Origin: Ruminococcus sp.
GTDB lineage: Bacteria; Bacillota; Clostridia; Oscillospirales; Acutalibacteraceae
Direction of reading: 5' to 3'
Length of the DNA stretch: 50,060 bases
Assembly: GCA_017433905.1 (NCBI GenBank)
Contig: JAFRGI010000020.1
Coordinates: forward strand, 1-50,060
Below, one piece after another: positions 26,972 to 35,395 of this stretch. The position numbers and the translations under genes were made by a program. Below the pieces are notes generated by a model. That model was not told the DNA's origin, made no database searches, and saw only the letters and a list, made by a program, of their open reading frames with translations. How positions within the stretch are numbered: position 1 is the first letter of the stretch; each line of letters begins with the position of its first letter.

Positions 26972-28303
26972 ATGAATTACAAAGTAAGCATTGTCTCTCT
27001 CGGCTGCGCAAAAAATCAAGTCGATGCAGAGATGCTTCTCTATACACTGGAAGAACGCGGTTTCACCCTTGTGAACGACCCTGCGGACGCAGACGCCGTG
27101 ATTGTGAACACCTGCGGCTTCATTGAATCGGCCAAACAGGAAAGCATTGATGAGATCATTGAACTCGGCGCGCTCAAGCGCGAAGGAAAAATCAAGGCAA
27201 TTATCGTCACAGGCTGTTTGGCACAGCGTTATCAGAACAAAATTACCAAACAGCTCTATGAGGTAGACGCAGCGATCGGCATCGGCGCCAACGCTCAAAT
27301 TGCCGACATTGTACTAAAAGCGCTTGCAGGCGAAAAAACAGAGCTTTTCCCCGACAAGCTTTCATTGCCACTGACAGGTGGACGGATTCCATCCACTCCT
27401 CCCTATTCGGCTTACCTAAAGATTTCCGACGGCTGCGACAATTGCTGTACCTACTGCGCTATCCCGATGATACGCGGCAGATTCCGCAGCCGCACCATGG
27501 AAGATATACTGACAGAAGCGCGTCAACTTGCCAACAACGGCGTGAAAGAACTTAATGTGATTGCACAGGACACCACCCGTTACGGCGAAGATCTTTACGG
27601 AAAACCGCAGCTCGCCGAATTGCTGCGCCGACTATGCGACATTCCAAAACTGCGCTGGATCCGCATTTTATACTGTTATCCCGACCGCGTTACCGACGAG
27701 CTGATTGATGTAATGGCACAGCAAGATAAGATTTGCAAATATATTGATCTGCCCCTGCAGCACTGCAACGGTGAAATCCTTCGCCGCATGAACCGCCGCG
27801 GCAACCGCGAAACCCTATCCGTCCTGCTGAAAAAGATCAGAGACAGAATTCCCGGCGTTGTGCTGCGCACCACGTTTATCACCGGATTCCCCGGAGAAAC
27901 GGAGGAGCAGTTTGAAGAGCTGGCGCAGTTCGCGAACGATATTCGGTTTGAACGACTGGGCTGTTTTGCCTATTCGCAGGAGGAGGACACCCCTGCCGCC
28001 TCGCTTCCTGATCAAATCGACGATGAAGTTAAGCAACTCCGCGCCGACATCATTATGGAACAGCAACAAACGATTATGGCGGAATACTGCGAAAGCCTAA
28101 TTGGCAGGGAACTGGAAATCCTCTGTGTAGGCTATGACCGCATTGCTGAATGCTTCTTCGGCAGAAGTTACGCCGACGCTCCGGAAGTGGACGGCTGTGT
28201 CTTTTTCACCTGTGGTGAAAGAAAACCGACGGCAGGTGAATTTGTTACAGTACGGATCGAGGATTACCTCGGCTGCGACCCCGTCGGCATTATGATTGAT
28301 TAA
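26972..28303 (+). CDS. rimO: Ribosomal protein uS12 aspartate methylthiotransferase
   Basis: A 443-residue radical-SAM enzyme adding a methylthio group to an aspartate of ribosomal protein S12. The N-terminal UPF0004 domain has cysteines in SLGCAKN, NTCGF and TGCLAQ for the auxiliary 4Fe-4S cluster. The radical-SAM site is SDGCDNCCTYCAIP (CxxxCxxC, about residues 149-162), and a C-terminal TRAM domain spans about 375-440. IRGRFRSR and SLGCAKNQVD distinguish RimO from MiaB. AAGGA lies upstream. It sits between recX and pgsA in a tight run. Confidence 0.94.
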   Translation: MNYKVSIVSLGCAKNQVDAEMLLYTLEERGFTLVNDPADADAVIVNTCGFIESAKQESIDEIIELGALKREGKIKAIIVTGCLAQRYQNKITKQLYEVDAAIGIGANAQIADIVLKALAGEKTELFPDKLSLPLTGGRIPSTPPYSAYLKISDGCDNCCTYCAIPMIRGRFRSRTMEDILTEARQLANNGVKELNVIAQDTTRYGEDLYGKPQLAELLRRLCDIPKLRWIRILYCYPDRVTDELIDVMAQQDKICKYIDLPLQHCNGEILRRMNRRGNRETLSVLLKKIRDRIPGVVLRTTFITGFPGETEEQFEELAQFANDIRFERLGCFAYSQEEDTPAASLPDQIDDEVKQLRADIIMEQQQTIMAEYCESLIGRELEILCVGYDRIAECFFGRSYADAPEVDGCVFFTCGERKPTAGEFVTVRIEDYLGCDPVGIMID

Positions 28304-28315
28304 AAGGTAACCACC

Positions 28316-28903
28316 ATGAATTTACCGAATAAACTGACCTTGGGCAGAATTCTTCTGGTGCCGTTCTTTGTGGCGGCGCTGTTGATTCCGTTCCCGTCTC
28401 ACAATATGTTTGCGCTGCTGCTTTTTATCGCGGCATCCGTCACCGATTTGCTTGACGGACGAATTGCGCGCAAATACAACTTAATTACCGATTTTGGCAA
28501 ATTTGCCGATCCGTTGGCAGACAAAATCCTCGTGCTTTCCGCGCTGCTTTGCTTTATTCAGTTGGGTTGGTGCGACTGTGTGGCAGTCATCATCGTGCTG
28601 TTCCGCGAGTTCGCTGTAACCTCCATCCGTCTGATCGCCGCCGCAAAGGGCGAGGTCATTGCCGCCAACCAATGGGGTAAGATCAAAACCGTCACCCAAA
28701 TGATTGCGGTTATCACGATCCTTACTTCCCGCGCCGCATTTGATATGATCGCACCGTTGTTGTCCGCATACTCTGTCAACGCGACAATCCTTCACTGGTT
28801 GTTTTGGTCAGGAGAGCTTCTCATCTGGATCTCTACCTTTTTTGCCATTCTCTCCGGTGTGGTGTATCTGAGCCAAAACCGTCGTTTTATTTCGGAAAAA
28901 TAA
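28316..28903 (+). CDS. pgsA: CDP-diacylglycerol-glycerol-3-phosphate 3-phosphatidyltransferase
   Basis: A 195-residue integral membrane enzyme making phosphatidylglycerophosphate. The CDP-alcohol phosphotransferase signature D-x2-DG-x2-AR-x8-G-x3-D-x3-D is complete in DLLDGRIARK...GKFADPLAD (about residues 44-68). Four to six hydrophobic segments fill the rest. The N terminus MNLPNKLTLGRI is typical of PgsA. AAAGGT lies before the ATG, 12 bases after rimO. Confidence 0.92.
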   Translation: MNLPNKLTLGRILLVPFFVAALLIPFPSHNMFALLLFIAASVTDLLDGRIARKYNLITDFGKFADPLADKILVLSALLCFIQLGWCDCVAVIIVLFREFAVTSIRLIAAAKGEVIAANQWGKIKTVTQMIAVITILTSRAAFDMIAPLLSAYSVNATILHWLFWSGELLIWISTFFAILSGVVYLSQNRRFISEK

Positions 28904-28918
28904 TATGGATGTGATTTT

Positions 28919-29575
28919 TTGTTTGACACCTTAAAATCAGATATCGCCGCAATTCTTGAGCGTGATCCCGCTGCCCGCAGCAAATGGGAGGTCATATTCC
29001 TTTATTCGGGCTTTAAGGCAATTCGCTCCCACAGGCGCGCACACTGGTTTCTGAAACACGGACATCCGTTTATCGCGCGCTGGATTTCACAACACAGCAG
29101 ACATAAAACCGGCATTGAAATACATCCCGCCGCTCAAATCGGCAGAGGTGTGTTCATCGACCACGGTATGGGTGTGGTAATCGGAGAAACAGCTGTTATC
29201 GGCGACAACTGTACAATCTATCAGAATGTCACCCTCGGCGGCACGGGCAAGGAAACCGGCAAACGTCACCCTACGCTCCGCAAAAATGTACTCGTCGGCT
29301 CGGGCGCGAAGGTGCTCGGTCCCTTTACTGTCGGCGATAATGCCCGTATCGCGGCAGGTGCCGTCGTGCTAAGCGAGGTACCACCCAATTCCACTGCTGT
29401 GGGCGTACCTGCACGGATCGTCAAAATCAACGGTATCCGCAGTGAAAACCTTGACCAGATCCACATTTCCGATCCTGTGTCACAGACATTGTGCAAGATG
29501 GAACAGCGTATCCATGTACTGCAGGATGAAATAAAAGAATTGAAAAAACAAGGAGCAGACCATGATTCTATATAA
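28919..29575 (+). CDS. cysE: Serine O-acetyltransferase
   Basis: A 218-residue enzyme making O-acetylserine for cysteine synthesis. The N-terminal helical part (about 1-60) is followed by left-handed beta-helix hexapeptide repeats, with IDHGMGVVIGETAVIGDNC (about residues 80-98) and NVTLGGTGKETGKRHPT (about 101-117), which are diagnostic. The start is TTG at 28919 behind GGATGTGA, which pairs well with the 16S rRNA end; no ATG fits. The last 14 bases overlap cysS, pairing cysteine synthesis with its charging, a common arrangement in Firmicutes. Confidence 0.92.
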   Translation: MFDTLKSDIAAILERDPAARSKWEVIFLYSGFKAIRSHRRAHWFLKHGHPFIARWISQHSRHKTGIEIHPAAQIGRGVFIDHGMGVVIGETAVIGDNCTIYQNVTLGGTGKETGKRHPTLRKNVLVGSGAKVLGPFTVGDNARIAAGAVVLSEVPPNSTAVGVPARIVKINGIRSENLDQIHISDPVSQTLCKMEQRIHVLQDEIKELKKQGADHDSI

Positions 29576-30968
29576 TTCTCTCGGACAGACAAAGCAAGAA
29601 TTCATCCCCCATAACGGCAATAAGGTCAGTATGTACACCTGCGGTCCTACAGTCTACCACTATGCCCACATCGGCAATCTGCGCACCTACATCATGGAGG
29701 ATGTGCTCGAAAAGTATTTGCGCTTCGCCGGCTATGACGTCAAGCGTGTCATGAACATCACGGATGTCGGACATCTGTCCAGCGACGCTGATACGGGCGA
29801 GGATAAAATGATTGCCGGCGCAAAGCGCGAGCATAAGACTGTCCTTGAAATTGCAAAATTCTACACAGACGCATTCTTTTCCGACTGCAAAAAACTCAAC
29901 ATCAAGTTCCCCGACGTGGTCGAGCCCGCGACAAATTGTATCGACGAATTTATTCATATGATATCTGTCCTGCTTGAAAAAGGCTACGCTTACCCGGCAG
30001 GCGGCAATGTTTACTTCGACACCTCCAAGCTCGACGCTTACTATGTCTTTGGTAATATAAACGAGGAGGACCTCGCCGTCGGTGTACGCGACAGCGTAGA
30101 GGAAGATGTAAACAAACGCAACAAAACCGACTTTGTGCTCTGGTTCACGAAATCCAAATTCGATTCTCAGGAACTAAAATGGGAAAGCCCGTGGGGGCTC
30201 GGGTATCCGGGCTGGCACATCGAATGCTCCTGCATCAGCTACAAACACAACGGTGAGTATCTCGATATTCACTGCGGCGGTGTGGACAACGCTTTTCCCC
30301 ACCACACCAACGAAATCGCACAGTCTGAATCCTTCCTCGGACACAAGTGGTGTAACTACTGGTTCCACGTGCTTCATCTGCTCGACGCGCGCGGAAAAAT
30401 GAGCAAATCCAAGGGCGACTTTCTGACGGTCTCGCTATTGGTGAAAAAAGGCTACAATCCGCTCGTATACCGCATGTTCTGCTTACAAAGCCACTACCGC
30501 AAACCACTAACCTTTACCTACGAAAGTCTTGACAACACGGCAACCGCGTACGATAAGCTGTTAAAGCGTATTGCTGCTATTCCGAACGAGGGCGCCATCG
30601 AACAGGATAAGGCGGTCACTCTGATCGCTTCTTTCAGAAATGCGTTAGACAATGATCTCAACACCTCGCTCGGTCTGACCAGTCTTTACGACGTGATCAA
30701 GGCGGACGTCAACGGCGCTACGAAGCGGTATGTCATCGGTGAAATGGACAAAGTTCTGTCGCTCGGTTTACTGCAGGCTCCCGCCGAAACCAACCATGCT
30801 ACCGACGACGCACTGACTGCCGAAATTGAGGATTTGATTGCCCAACGCACCGCGGCAAGAACCGCCAGAGACTGGGCAACCGCCGACGCAATCCGCGACA
30901 AACTTAAGGAGATGCATGTTGTACTCCTCGACACCAAAAACGGCGTGAGCTGGTCGATTGAAAAATAA
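29562..30968 (+). CDS. cysS: Cysteinyl-tRNA synthetase
   Basis: A 468-residue class I aminoacyl-tRNA synthetase. The HIGH-type motif is HIGN, just after CGPTVYHYA (about residue 27), whose Cys is a zinc ligand with the later CSCISY and HH residues. The KMSKS motif is GKMSKSKGDF (about 279-288). The C-terminal helical DALR-type domain ends in WSIEK. AAGGAG lies 6 bases before the ATG inside cysE. It ends the run from recA; an intrinsic-terminator-like hairpin lies 99 bases downstream. Confidence 0.96.
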   Translation: MILYNSLGQTKQEFIPHNGNKVSMYTCGPTVYHYAHIGNLRTYIMEDVLEKYLRFAGYDVKRVMNITDVGHLSSDADTGEDKMIAGAKREHKTVLEIAKFYTDAFFSDCKKLNIKFPDVVEPATNCIDEFIHMISVLLEKGYAYPAGGNVYFDTSKLDAYYVFGNINEEDLAVGVRDSVEEDVNKRNKTDFVLWFTKSKFDSQELKWESPWGLGYPGWHIECSCISYKHNGEYLDIHCGGVDNAFPHHTNEIAQSESFLGHKWCNYWFHVLHLLDARGKMSKSKGDFLTVSLLVKKGYNPLVYRMFCLQSHYRKPLTFTYESLDNTATAYDKLLKRIAAIPNEGAIEQDKAVTLIASFRNALDNDLNTSLGLTSLYDVIKADVNGATKRYVIGEMDKVLSLGLLQAPAETNHATDDALTAEIEDLIAQRTAARTARDWATADAIRDKLKEMHVVLLDTKNGVSWSIEK

Positions 30969-31038
30969 CATGATGGTTGTTTCGGCAGGGCACGCAGCGT
31001 TCTTCGGCTTGTCTTGCAAACAGCAATCTCACAAGCAT

Positions 31039-31068
31039 TTGTCTCTGTTTATCTGAGATAAGTATAAA
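31039..31068 (+). promoter_or_regulatory. Putative promoter of the deacetylase gene
   Basis: TTGTCT (31039-31044), an 18-base spacer and TATAAA (31063-31068). Transcription would start near 31075, inside the left arm of the hairpin described next, so the leader would be almost only hairpin. Confidence 0.5.
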
Positions 31069-31111
31069 AAAAACTCCCTTTCCATATACTGTATCGGAAG
31101 GGGAGTTTTTT
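31068..31111 (+). terminator. Hairpin that doubles as terminator and ribosome-binding-site sequestrator
   Basis: AAAAAACTCCCTTTCC (31068-31083) pairs with GGAAGGGGAGTTTTTT (31096-31111), 16 bp with one G-U pair. It can terminate cysS transcription in either direction. Its 3' arm contains GGGGAG (31100-31105), the only ribosome binding site for the ATG at 31113. Confidence 0.7.
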
Positions 31112-31112
31112 C

Positions 31113-31880
31113 ATGAAATATTTCTTACTCACCAAACGGAGCCTTGTGTCTATTGCCTTTTGCGGTATCATCGGCGCGATGGCGGCAGTAATGGCGATTT
31201 CTTCCACCGTCAAAGCGGTACAAACTGCCGCCGCACCAAAAGAAGTTCCTATCTACCGCGTGCAGTCCGACAAAAATCAGGTTGCAATTTCCTTTGATGC
31301 GGCATGGGGAGATGAGCAAACCGAGGATTTGCTCGATATTCTTGACAAATACAAGGTCAAAGCAACATTCTTTTTGGTAGGCGACTGGGTTGACAACTTC
31401 CCCGACGACGTTAAGGAAATTGCTGCGCGCGGTCACGATATCGGCAACCACAGCAACACCCATCCGCATATGCCGCAGCTCTCAACCGGGGAAGAAACCG
31501 CAGAAATCCAAAAATGCAACGAAAAAATTGAAGCGCTGACGGGCACCCCGCCAACCCTGTTTCGCGCCCCTTACGGTGATTACAACAACGATGTCGTCAA
31601 CACGGTCAAAAGTCTCGGCATGTACTGCGTGCAATGGGACGTCGACTCCCTCGACTGGAAAGATCCGTCGCCCGATCAGATGTGCAGCAACGTGGTCAGC
31701 AAGGTGCAGGACGGTTCGATTGTCCTCATGCACAACGGCGCAAAAAATACCCCAGCCGCGCTGCCGTCCATCATCGAGGGCATACAAGACAAGGGATTCG
31801 ATATCGTACTGATTAAAGATTTGATTCCCGAGGGAGAGTATTACACCGATGTGCAGGGTGAATTTCATCTTTCCAACTGA
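31113..31880 (+). CDS. Polysaccharide deacetylase, PdaB-like
   Basis: A 255-residue carbohydrate esterase family 4 protein with an N-terminal membrane anchor (about 10-32), acting outside the membrane on peptidoglycan or a related glycan. Family motifs: AISFDAAWGDEQT (about residue 50; Ala follows the catalytic-type Asp, as in clostridial PdaB), the metal pair in GNHSNTHPH, FRAPYGDYN, WDVDSLDW and IVLMHNG. PdaB works in the spore cortex of Bacillus, but relatives occur in non-sporulating Clostridia, so a sporulation role is not claimed. The ATG follows the hairpin whose 3' arm holds its ribosome binding site. Confidence 0.88.
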   Translation: MKYFLLTKRSLVSIAFCGIIGAMAAVMAISSTVKAVQTAAAPKEVPIYRVQSDKNQVAISFDAAWGDEQTEDLLDILDKYKVKATFFLVGDWVDNFPDDVKEIAARGHDIGNHSNTHPHMPQLSTGEETAEIQKCNEKIEALTGTPPTLFRAPYGDYNNDVVNTVKSLGMYCVQWDVDSLDWKDPSPDQMCSNVVSKVQDGSIVLMHNGAKNTPAALPSIIEGIQDKGFDIVLIKDLIPEGEYYTDVQGEFHLSN

Positions 31881-31994
31881 AAACGGAAAGTGTTAGACAA
31901 CTTAGCGTTTAGGTTTTAGAAGATTAACATAGACCGCAAAGGCTGTGCACCTTTCATCCGGCAAAAAACTATATTCGGTTTTCGAAATAAAAAG

Positions 31995-32023
31995 CAGGAC
32001 AGCCAACAAGCTGTCCTGTTTTG
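31995..32023. terminator. Bidirectional terminator
   Basis: CAGGACAGC (31995-32003) pairs with GCTGTCCTG (32010-32018). The plus side runs into TTTTGATT, and on the minus side TTTTTATTTC follows a matching T-run. It separates the convergent deacetylase and L,D-transpeptidase genes. Confidence 0.85.
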
Positions 32024-32024
32024 A

Positions 32025-33461
32025 TTAATCGTAAATAATAACAGGCGTACCGTACTCGGTATTGTAATAAATCTTTTGCACCTTGCTATACGGCGTGTTG
32101 ACGCATCCGTGAGAGCCGTTGCCTTGATAGATGTCGCCTCCAAAATACGACCGCCAGCTCGCGTCGTGAATTCCGTATCCGCCGTAGAATCCCATCCAGT
32201 AGTTAACAAAAGAACGGTATCCGGGTCCGACCAAATACGTATCACGCGCACGTGACTGAATATTGAAATATCCTGCCGGTGTGTTGTCGTATCCGTCGTC
32301 GTTACCCGTGACAACATCGGTTTCACAAATCAGCTTGCGGTCGACATACAGCCACATGTATTGCTGCTTTATACTGATTTCAATATATGTTCCGCCGACG
32401 TTTCTCCCGTAGGCGCCGCTGGTGACGGTTTTGCCCTCAACGCCCCATGTACCGAGCACCTTGGTTCTGCTTTCACCGTTGATCTTATAGGGCTGAATGC
32501 GGAAATAATACTTGGTGCCGGGCGTCAAACGTACCGTATTGAAATAATTGTCGGTAGTGGTATCCAAATACTTAAAATTTGTGTAGCGATCTGTGGAATA
32601 ATAAATATCATATCCCGTTGCCCACCGGTTGTGGCGCCAACTGAGATTGACGCGTGAAACAAAGCTGGTGGAATCGGTACTCGGCGAACACATACCGCAA
32701 ATAAACTTAATCGTATTGTGATATGCATGATAAATTGCGTCGCCGTAAAGGATTCTGTAGGGGCGCACGCTGTAGTAATACGCTCTGCCGTCCTCAACAT
32801 TGGTATCTGTAAAAAAGGTCACGCTGTTGTCCGTAATGGTTTTGTACAACTCATATTCACCGTCTGTGTAGTAACAGGCGCGGTAGATCTTATAGCCTGT
32901 AGCCTTGGGGTTTCGATCCCATTCGAATTGGAGCACACTGGAGGAACGCACCATATCCAGACCGGTAACGGTTCCCGCCTGCGTTGCGGTTTTTTTGAGC
33001 GCCGCTTCTCCCTCAACCGTCTGTCCGTTCTTCGTGACATATGCGGCAACCCTGAACCAGTACTGCGTGGTGTGCTGAAGATTCTTGATCGTGGCGGTGT
33101 TGCCGGTAACGGTAGCCGCCTTGACAAATCCGGTGCTTGTGTCTCTGTTGCACATATAAACATTGTACCCGGTAGCGCCTGCAACCTTGTCCCATTTCAA
33201 CGTGATATAGCCCGGCTCAAAGCTGATTTTCTCCACATTTTGAACCTTTCCGACGGTGATCGGCGGCTCTGTTGGAGGCTCGGTCGGCGGCTGTGTAGGC
33301 ACATCCGTTGCGGGCGCTTCTGTAGATGCTGCAACGGTTACCGGGTTGGTCGCTGCAACCTGCGTATCATTCTCGGCGGCAGAAAATCTTACGGCAGAAA
33401 CAGCCGTAACCGCAACCGTGACACTGAGAAGAGCAACCGCAAAGCTTCGTATTTTTCTCAT
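32025..33461 (-). CDS. Secreted L,D-transpeptidase with fibronectin type III domains
   Basis: A 478-residue cell-wall enzyme. A signal peptide (about 1-30) is followed by a Thr/Pro linker (PTQPPTEPPTEPP, about 60-72) and two or three fibronectin type III domains (about 75-345). The C-terminal YkuD L,D-transpeptidase domain (about 360-478) has the catalytic block YGIHDA...GSHGCVNTP, with Cys as nucleophile. It would cross-link peptidoglycan by 3-3 bonds or attach proteins. The ATG at 33461 follows GGGAGG by 8 bases; 21 upstream in-frame codons precede that site and are rejected. It lies 59 bases downstream of the duplicated protein gene on the same strand, so cotranscription is likely. Confidence 0.92.
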   Translation of the reverse strand: MRKIRSFAVALLSVTVAVTAVSAVRFSAAENDTQVAATNPVTVAASTEAPATDVPTQPPTEPPTEPPITVGKVQNVEKISFEPGYITLKWDKVAGATGYNVYMCNRDTSTGFVKAATVTGNTATIKNLQHTTQYWFRVAAYVTKNGQTVEGEAALKKTATQAGTVTGLDMVRSSSVLQFEWDRNPKATGYKIYRACYYTDGEYELYKTITDNSVTFFTDTNVEDGRAYYYSVRPYRILYGDAIYHAYHNTIKFICGMCSPSTDSTSFVSRVNLSWRHNRWATGYDIYYSTDRYTNFKYLDTTTDNYFNTVRLTPGTKYYFRIQPYKINGESRTKVLGTWGVEGKTVTSGAYGRNVGGTYIEISIKQQYMWLYVDRKLICETDVVTGNDDGYDNTPAGYFNIQSRARDTYLVGPGYRSFVNYWMGFYGGYGIHDASWRSYFGGDIYQGNGSHGCVNTPYSKVQKIYYNTEYGTPVIIYD

Positions 33462-33520
33462 GTCAAATTCCTCCCTAAATGAATATATTCTGCAAGGCAC
33501 TGCGCACAGCTCCTTTGGAT

Positions 33521-34018
33521 TCACTGTCCGGCAACAGCTTTTCTTACCTCCTCTTTCAGACGTTCAAAAGGCGTGTTCTTTTCCTCTGTCTCCGTCCGGG
33601 AAAGAACACGCGGCGTCAGGTTGGAAGCACCCGGTTGGGAATGCATCTGCATACGGATCCCCTCCTGCCGGATCAGCGCAAACAACTCGCTGAGAGATTC
33701 CGTACGGTCGATCGCACCGAGAAGACGTGTCTGATCCTTGGGCTCCCACTGCGGCGGCACATATCCGATCGCCTTGAGCACTTCCGCTTTCAGTCTTTCG
33801 AGCGGCGTATCGGAGTTGCGGACAATGTCTTTTGGTGTCAGGCGCCGGGGCGCAAGATTGGATGCGCCGGTCTGCGCATGCATTGGCAGGGAAATGCCCT
33901 CCCATTGAATCAATGCGAAAAGCTGACTGAGTGTGGTGCATTCCTGAATCGCCCGAACCAGTTCATCACGACTTTTTTTTCGGTAACCACGGGCGTACGA
34001 CATGTACGAATTACTCAC
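33521..34018 (-). CDS. Unrecognised protein of two tandem repeats
   Basis: A 165-residue protein without signal peptide or membrane segment. It consists almost wholly of two copies of a 64-65-residue unit (about 20-84 and 99-162), roughly half identical. Each has an SxLFALI core, EGI, MHxQxGASNLxPR and a TPxERLKxEV end. I do not recognise the family. The start is GTG at 34018 behind GGAGGTGA. It has its own promoter (34063-34091), and the L,D-transpeptidase follows 59 bases downstream. The position among cell-wall genes suggests, but does not prove, an envelope-related role; the lack of an export signal argues for a cytoplasmic one. Confidence 0.8.
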   Translation of the reverse strand: MSNSYMSYARGYRKKSRDELVRAIQECTTLSQLFALIQWEGISLPMHAQTGASNLAPRRLTPKDIVRNSDTPLERLKAEVLKAIGYVPPQWEPKDQTRLLGAIDRTESLSELFALIRQEGIRMQMHSQPGASNLTPRVLSRTETEEKNTPFERLKEEVRKAVAGQ

Positions 34019-34062
34019 TCCATCACCTCCCGCTGTATTACATCAGATTTATTCATATTGTT

Positions 34063-34091
34063 ATTATACTGAAAAACGGGAATTATTTCAA
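34063..34091 (-). promoter_or_regulatory. Promoter of the duplicated-protein gene
   Basis: TTGAAA (34086-34091, minus strand), a 17-base spacer and TATAAT (34063-34068), 45 bases before the GTG. It is divergent from the GH25 promoter, with 21 bases between the two -35 boxes. Confidence 0.8.
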
Positions 34092-34112
34092 TACAAAATA
34101 ATAAAATATTTG

Positions 34113-34141
34113 TTTACAGATGGTTTACTTTATGATATGAT
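34113..34141 (+). promoter_or_regulatory. GH25 gene promoter
   Basis: TTTACA (34113-34118), a 17-base spacer and TATGAT (34136-34141), 42 bases before the ATG. Confidence 0.72.
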
Positions 34142-34182
34142 GAACATAGTCATCTTTAAGAAAAAGAAAAGGAAATGGAAAT

Positions 34183-35106
34183 ATGAAAAAAATTATCTCT
34201 ATCGCTCTCACGGCAACTGTCTGCACTGCAGCATTTTGCGGCTGCGGATCCAACAACGGCGCCTCTCCGTCGCCAAATGATACCGACACCGCCTCTCAGT
34301 CTGCCACACAGCCTGTCACAGATACTCCCGTAAAAACAACGGGCAATAAAATCCATATCAACGATAATACGCTCGGCGATATCTGGATTACCGAGCTGGA
34401 CGGAGTCGATGTCAACAAACTCAACCTATCCGGATTCACCTCCGACGAAACCTTCAAATACTATTATGAAAACAACCAATCTATGTCCAACGAAGGTATT
34501 GACGTTTCTTCTTTCAGCGGCACGATCGACTGGGAAAAAGTAAAAGAAAGCGGAGTTGACTTCGCAATGATCCGCCTCGGCGGCAGGGGGTACGGTGCGC
34601 AGGGTGATCTGTACACGGACGACAATGCCGCGGTAAACCTCAAGGGCGCGCGCGACGCCGGCATCAAAATAGGCGCTTATTTCTATTCGCAGGCAACAAC
34701 AAATGCCGAAGCCGAAGAAGAAGCGACATATGCCAAGGAGATTCTCGGCGACACAAAGCTCGACTATCCACTCGTGTACGACTGGGAGATCGTCAAAGAT
34801 GATAACGCACGAACAGACAGTGTCACCTCCACACAGGCAACTGAATGCGCGGTTGCTTTCTGTGAGAAAGTCAAATCCTTCGGCTACATACCAATGGTCT
34901 ATTCCGCAAGCCGCGAGCTCTACTTTAAATACGATCTCACACGTCTCAAAGATTACGAGCTTTGGCTGGTACAATACGCCGATTTGCCCAACTTCTACTA
35001 CAAATTTTCCATGTGGCAATACTCTCAATCGGGTCATATTAACGGCGTGGAGGGAACCGTCGACCTCAATGTCAGCTTCAAAAACGTTGCGGACTATGCA
35101 AAATAA
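34183..35106 (+). CDS. Lipoprotein glycoside hydrolase family 25 (lysozyme)
   Basis: A 307-residue predicted surface muramidase. The N terminus MKKIISIALT with AFCGC predicts lipidation at Cys21, followed by a Ser/Thr-rich linker to about 50. The GH25 barrel spans about 105-305: GIDVSSFSGTIDW (first catalytic-site Asp), AMIRLGGRGY, KIGAYFYSQA, PLVYDWEIV (the DxE pair), and MWQYSQSG with a GTVDLN end. The roughly 50 residues between linker and barrel are unassigned. AAAGGAAA precedes the ATG, its promoter is just upstream, and a hairpin follows at 35142. It probably trims peptidoglycan during growth. Confidence 0.9.
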   Translation: MKKIISIALTATVCTAAFCGCGSNNGASPSPNDTDTASQSATQPVTDTPVKTTGNKIHINDNTLGDIWITELDGVDVNKLNLSGFTSDETFKYYYENNQSMSNEGIDVSSFSGTIDWEKVKESGVDFAMIRLGGRGYGAQGDLYTDDNAAVNLKGARDAGIKIGAYFYSQATTNAEAEEEATYAKEILGDTKLDYPLVYDWEIVKDDNARTDSVTSTQATECAVAFCEKVKSFGYIPMVYSASRELYFKYDLTRLKDYELWLVQYADLPNFYYKFSMWQYSQSGHINGVEGTVDLNVSFKNVADYAK

Positions 35107-35141
35107 GAACGCAACGCAGCACATATCAATAAACCGAATCC

Positions 35142-35176
35142 TATCCCGCAGGGCATGGCAAACACCCTGCGGGATA
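35142..35176 (+). terminator. Stem-loop after the GH25 gene
   Basis: TATCCCGCAGGG (35142-35153) pairs perfectly with CCCTGCGGGATA (35165-35176). It is strong, but TTACTATTAGTT rather than a T-run follows. Probably a terminator. The next 130 bases are AT-rich with nothing else visible. Confidence 0.65.
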
Positions 35177-35313
35177 TTACTATTAGTTAATCTTATCTCA
35201 ACTCCTATTGCTATTAGTATAATTTATTTAAGGAATTATTGTAATATTTTACTAATTTTATATAGCAATATTTGGCACAACACCAACCATTATCACGATT
35301 TTTATTTCTCTTA

Positions 35314-35341
35314 TTGAAGTTTATAAATTTTTTGTTATAAT
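35314..35341 (+). promoter_or_regulatory. M23 peptidase gene promoter
   Basis: TTGAAG (35314-35319), a 16-base spacer and TATAAT (35336-35341), 54 bases before the GTG start. Confidence 0.68.
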
Positions 35342-35353
35342 AAAAGGGTGCTT

Positions 35354-35371
35354 TGTTACAGCTTTGTAACA
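35354..35371. promoter_or_regulatory. Operator-like palindrome upstream of the M23 gene
   Basis: TGTTACA-GCTT-TGTAACA has perfect 7-bp arms and lies about 6 bases downstream of the likely transcription start, where a repressor could block elongation. Too short to act as a terminator. Confidence 0.4.
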
Positions 35372-35395
35372 GTTAATGAGATAGGAGAAATTATC

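Noticed and set aside
28904..29630. T-box leader for cysE-cysS
   Set aside because: cysE starts 16 bases after pgsA, leaving no room for a T-box, and no T-box sequence was seen within pgsA.
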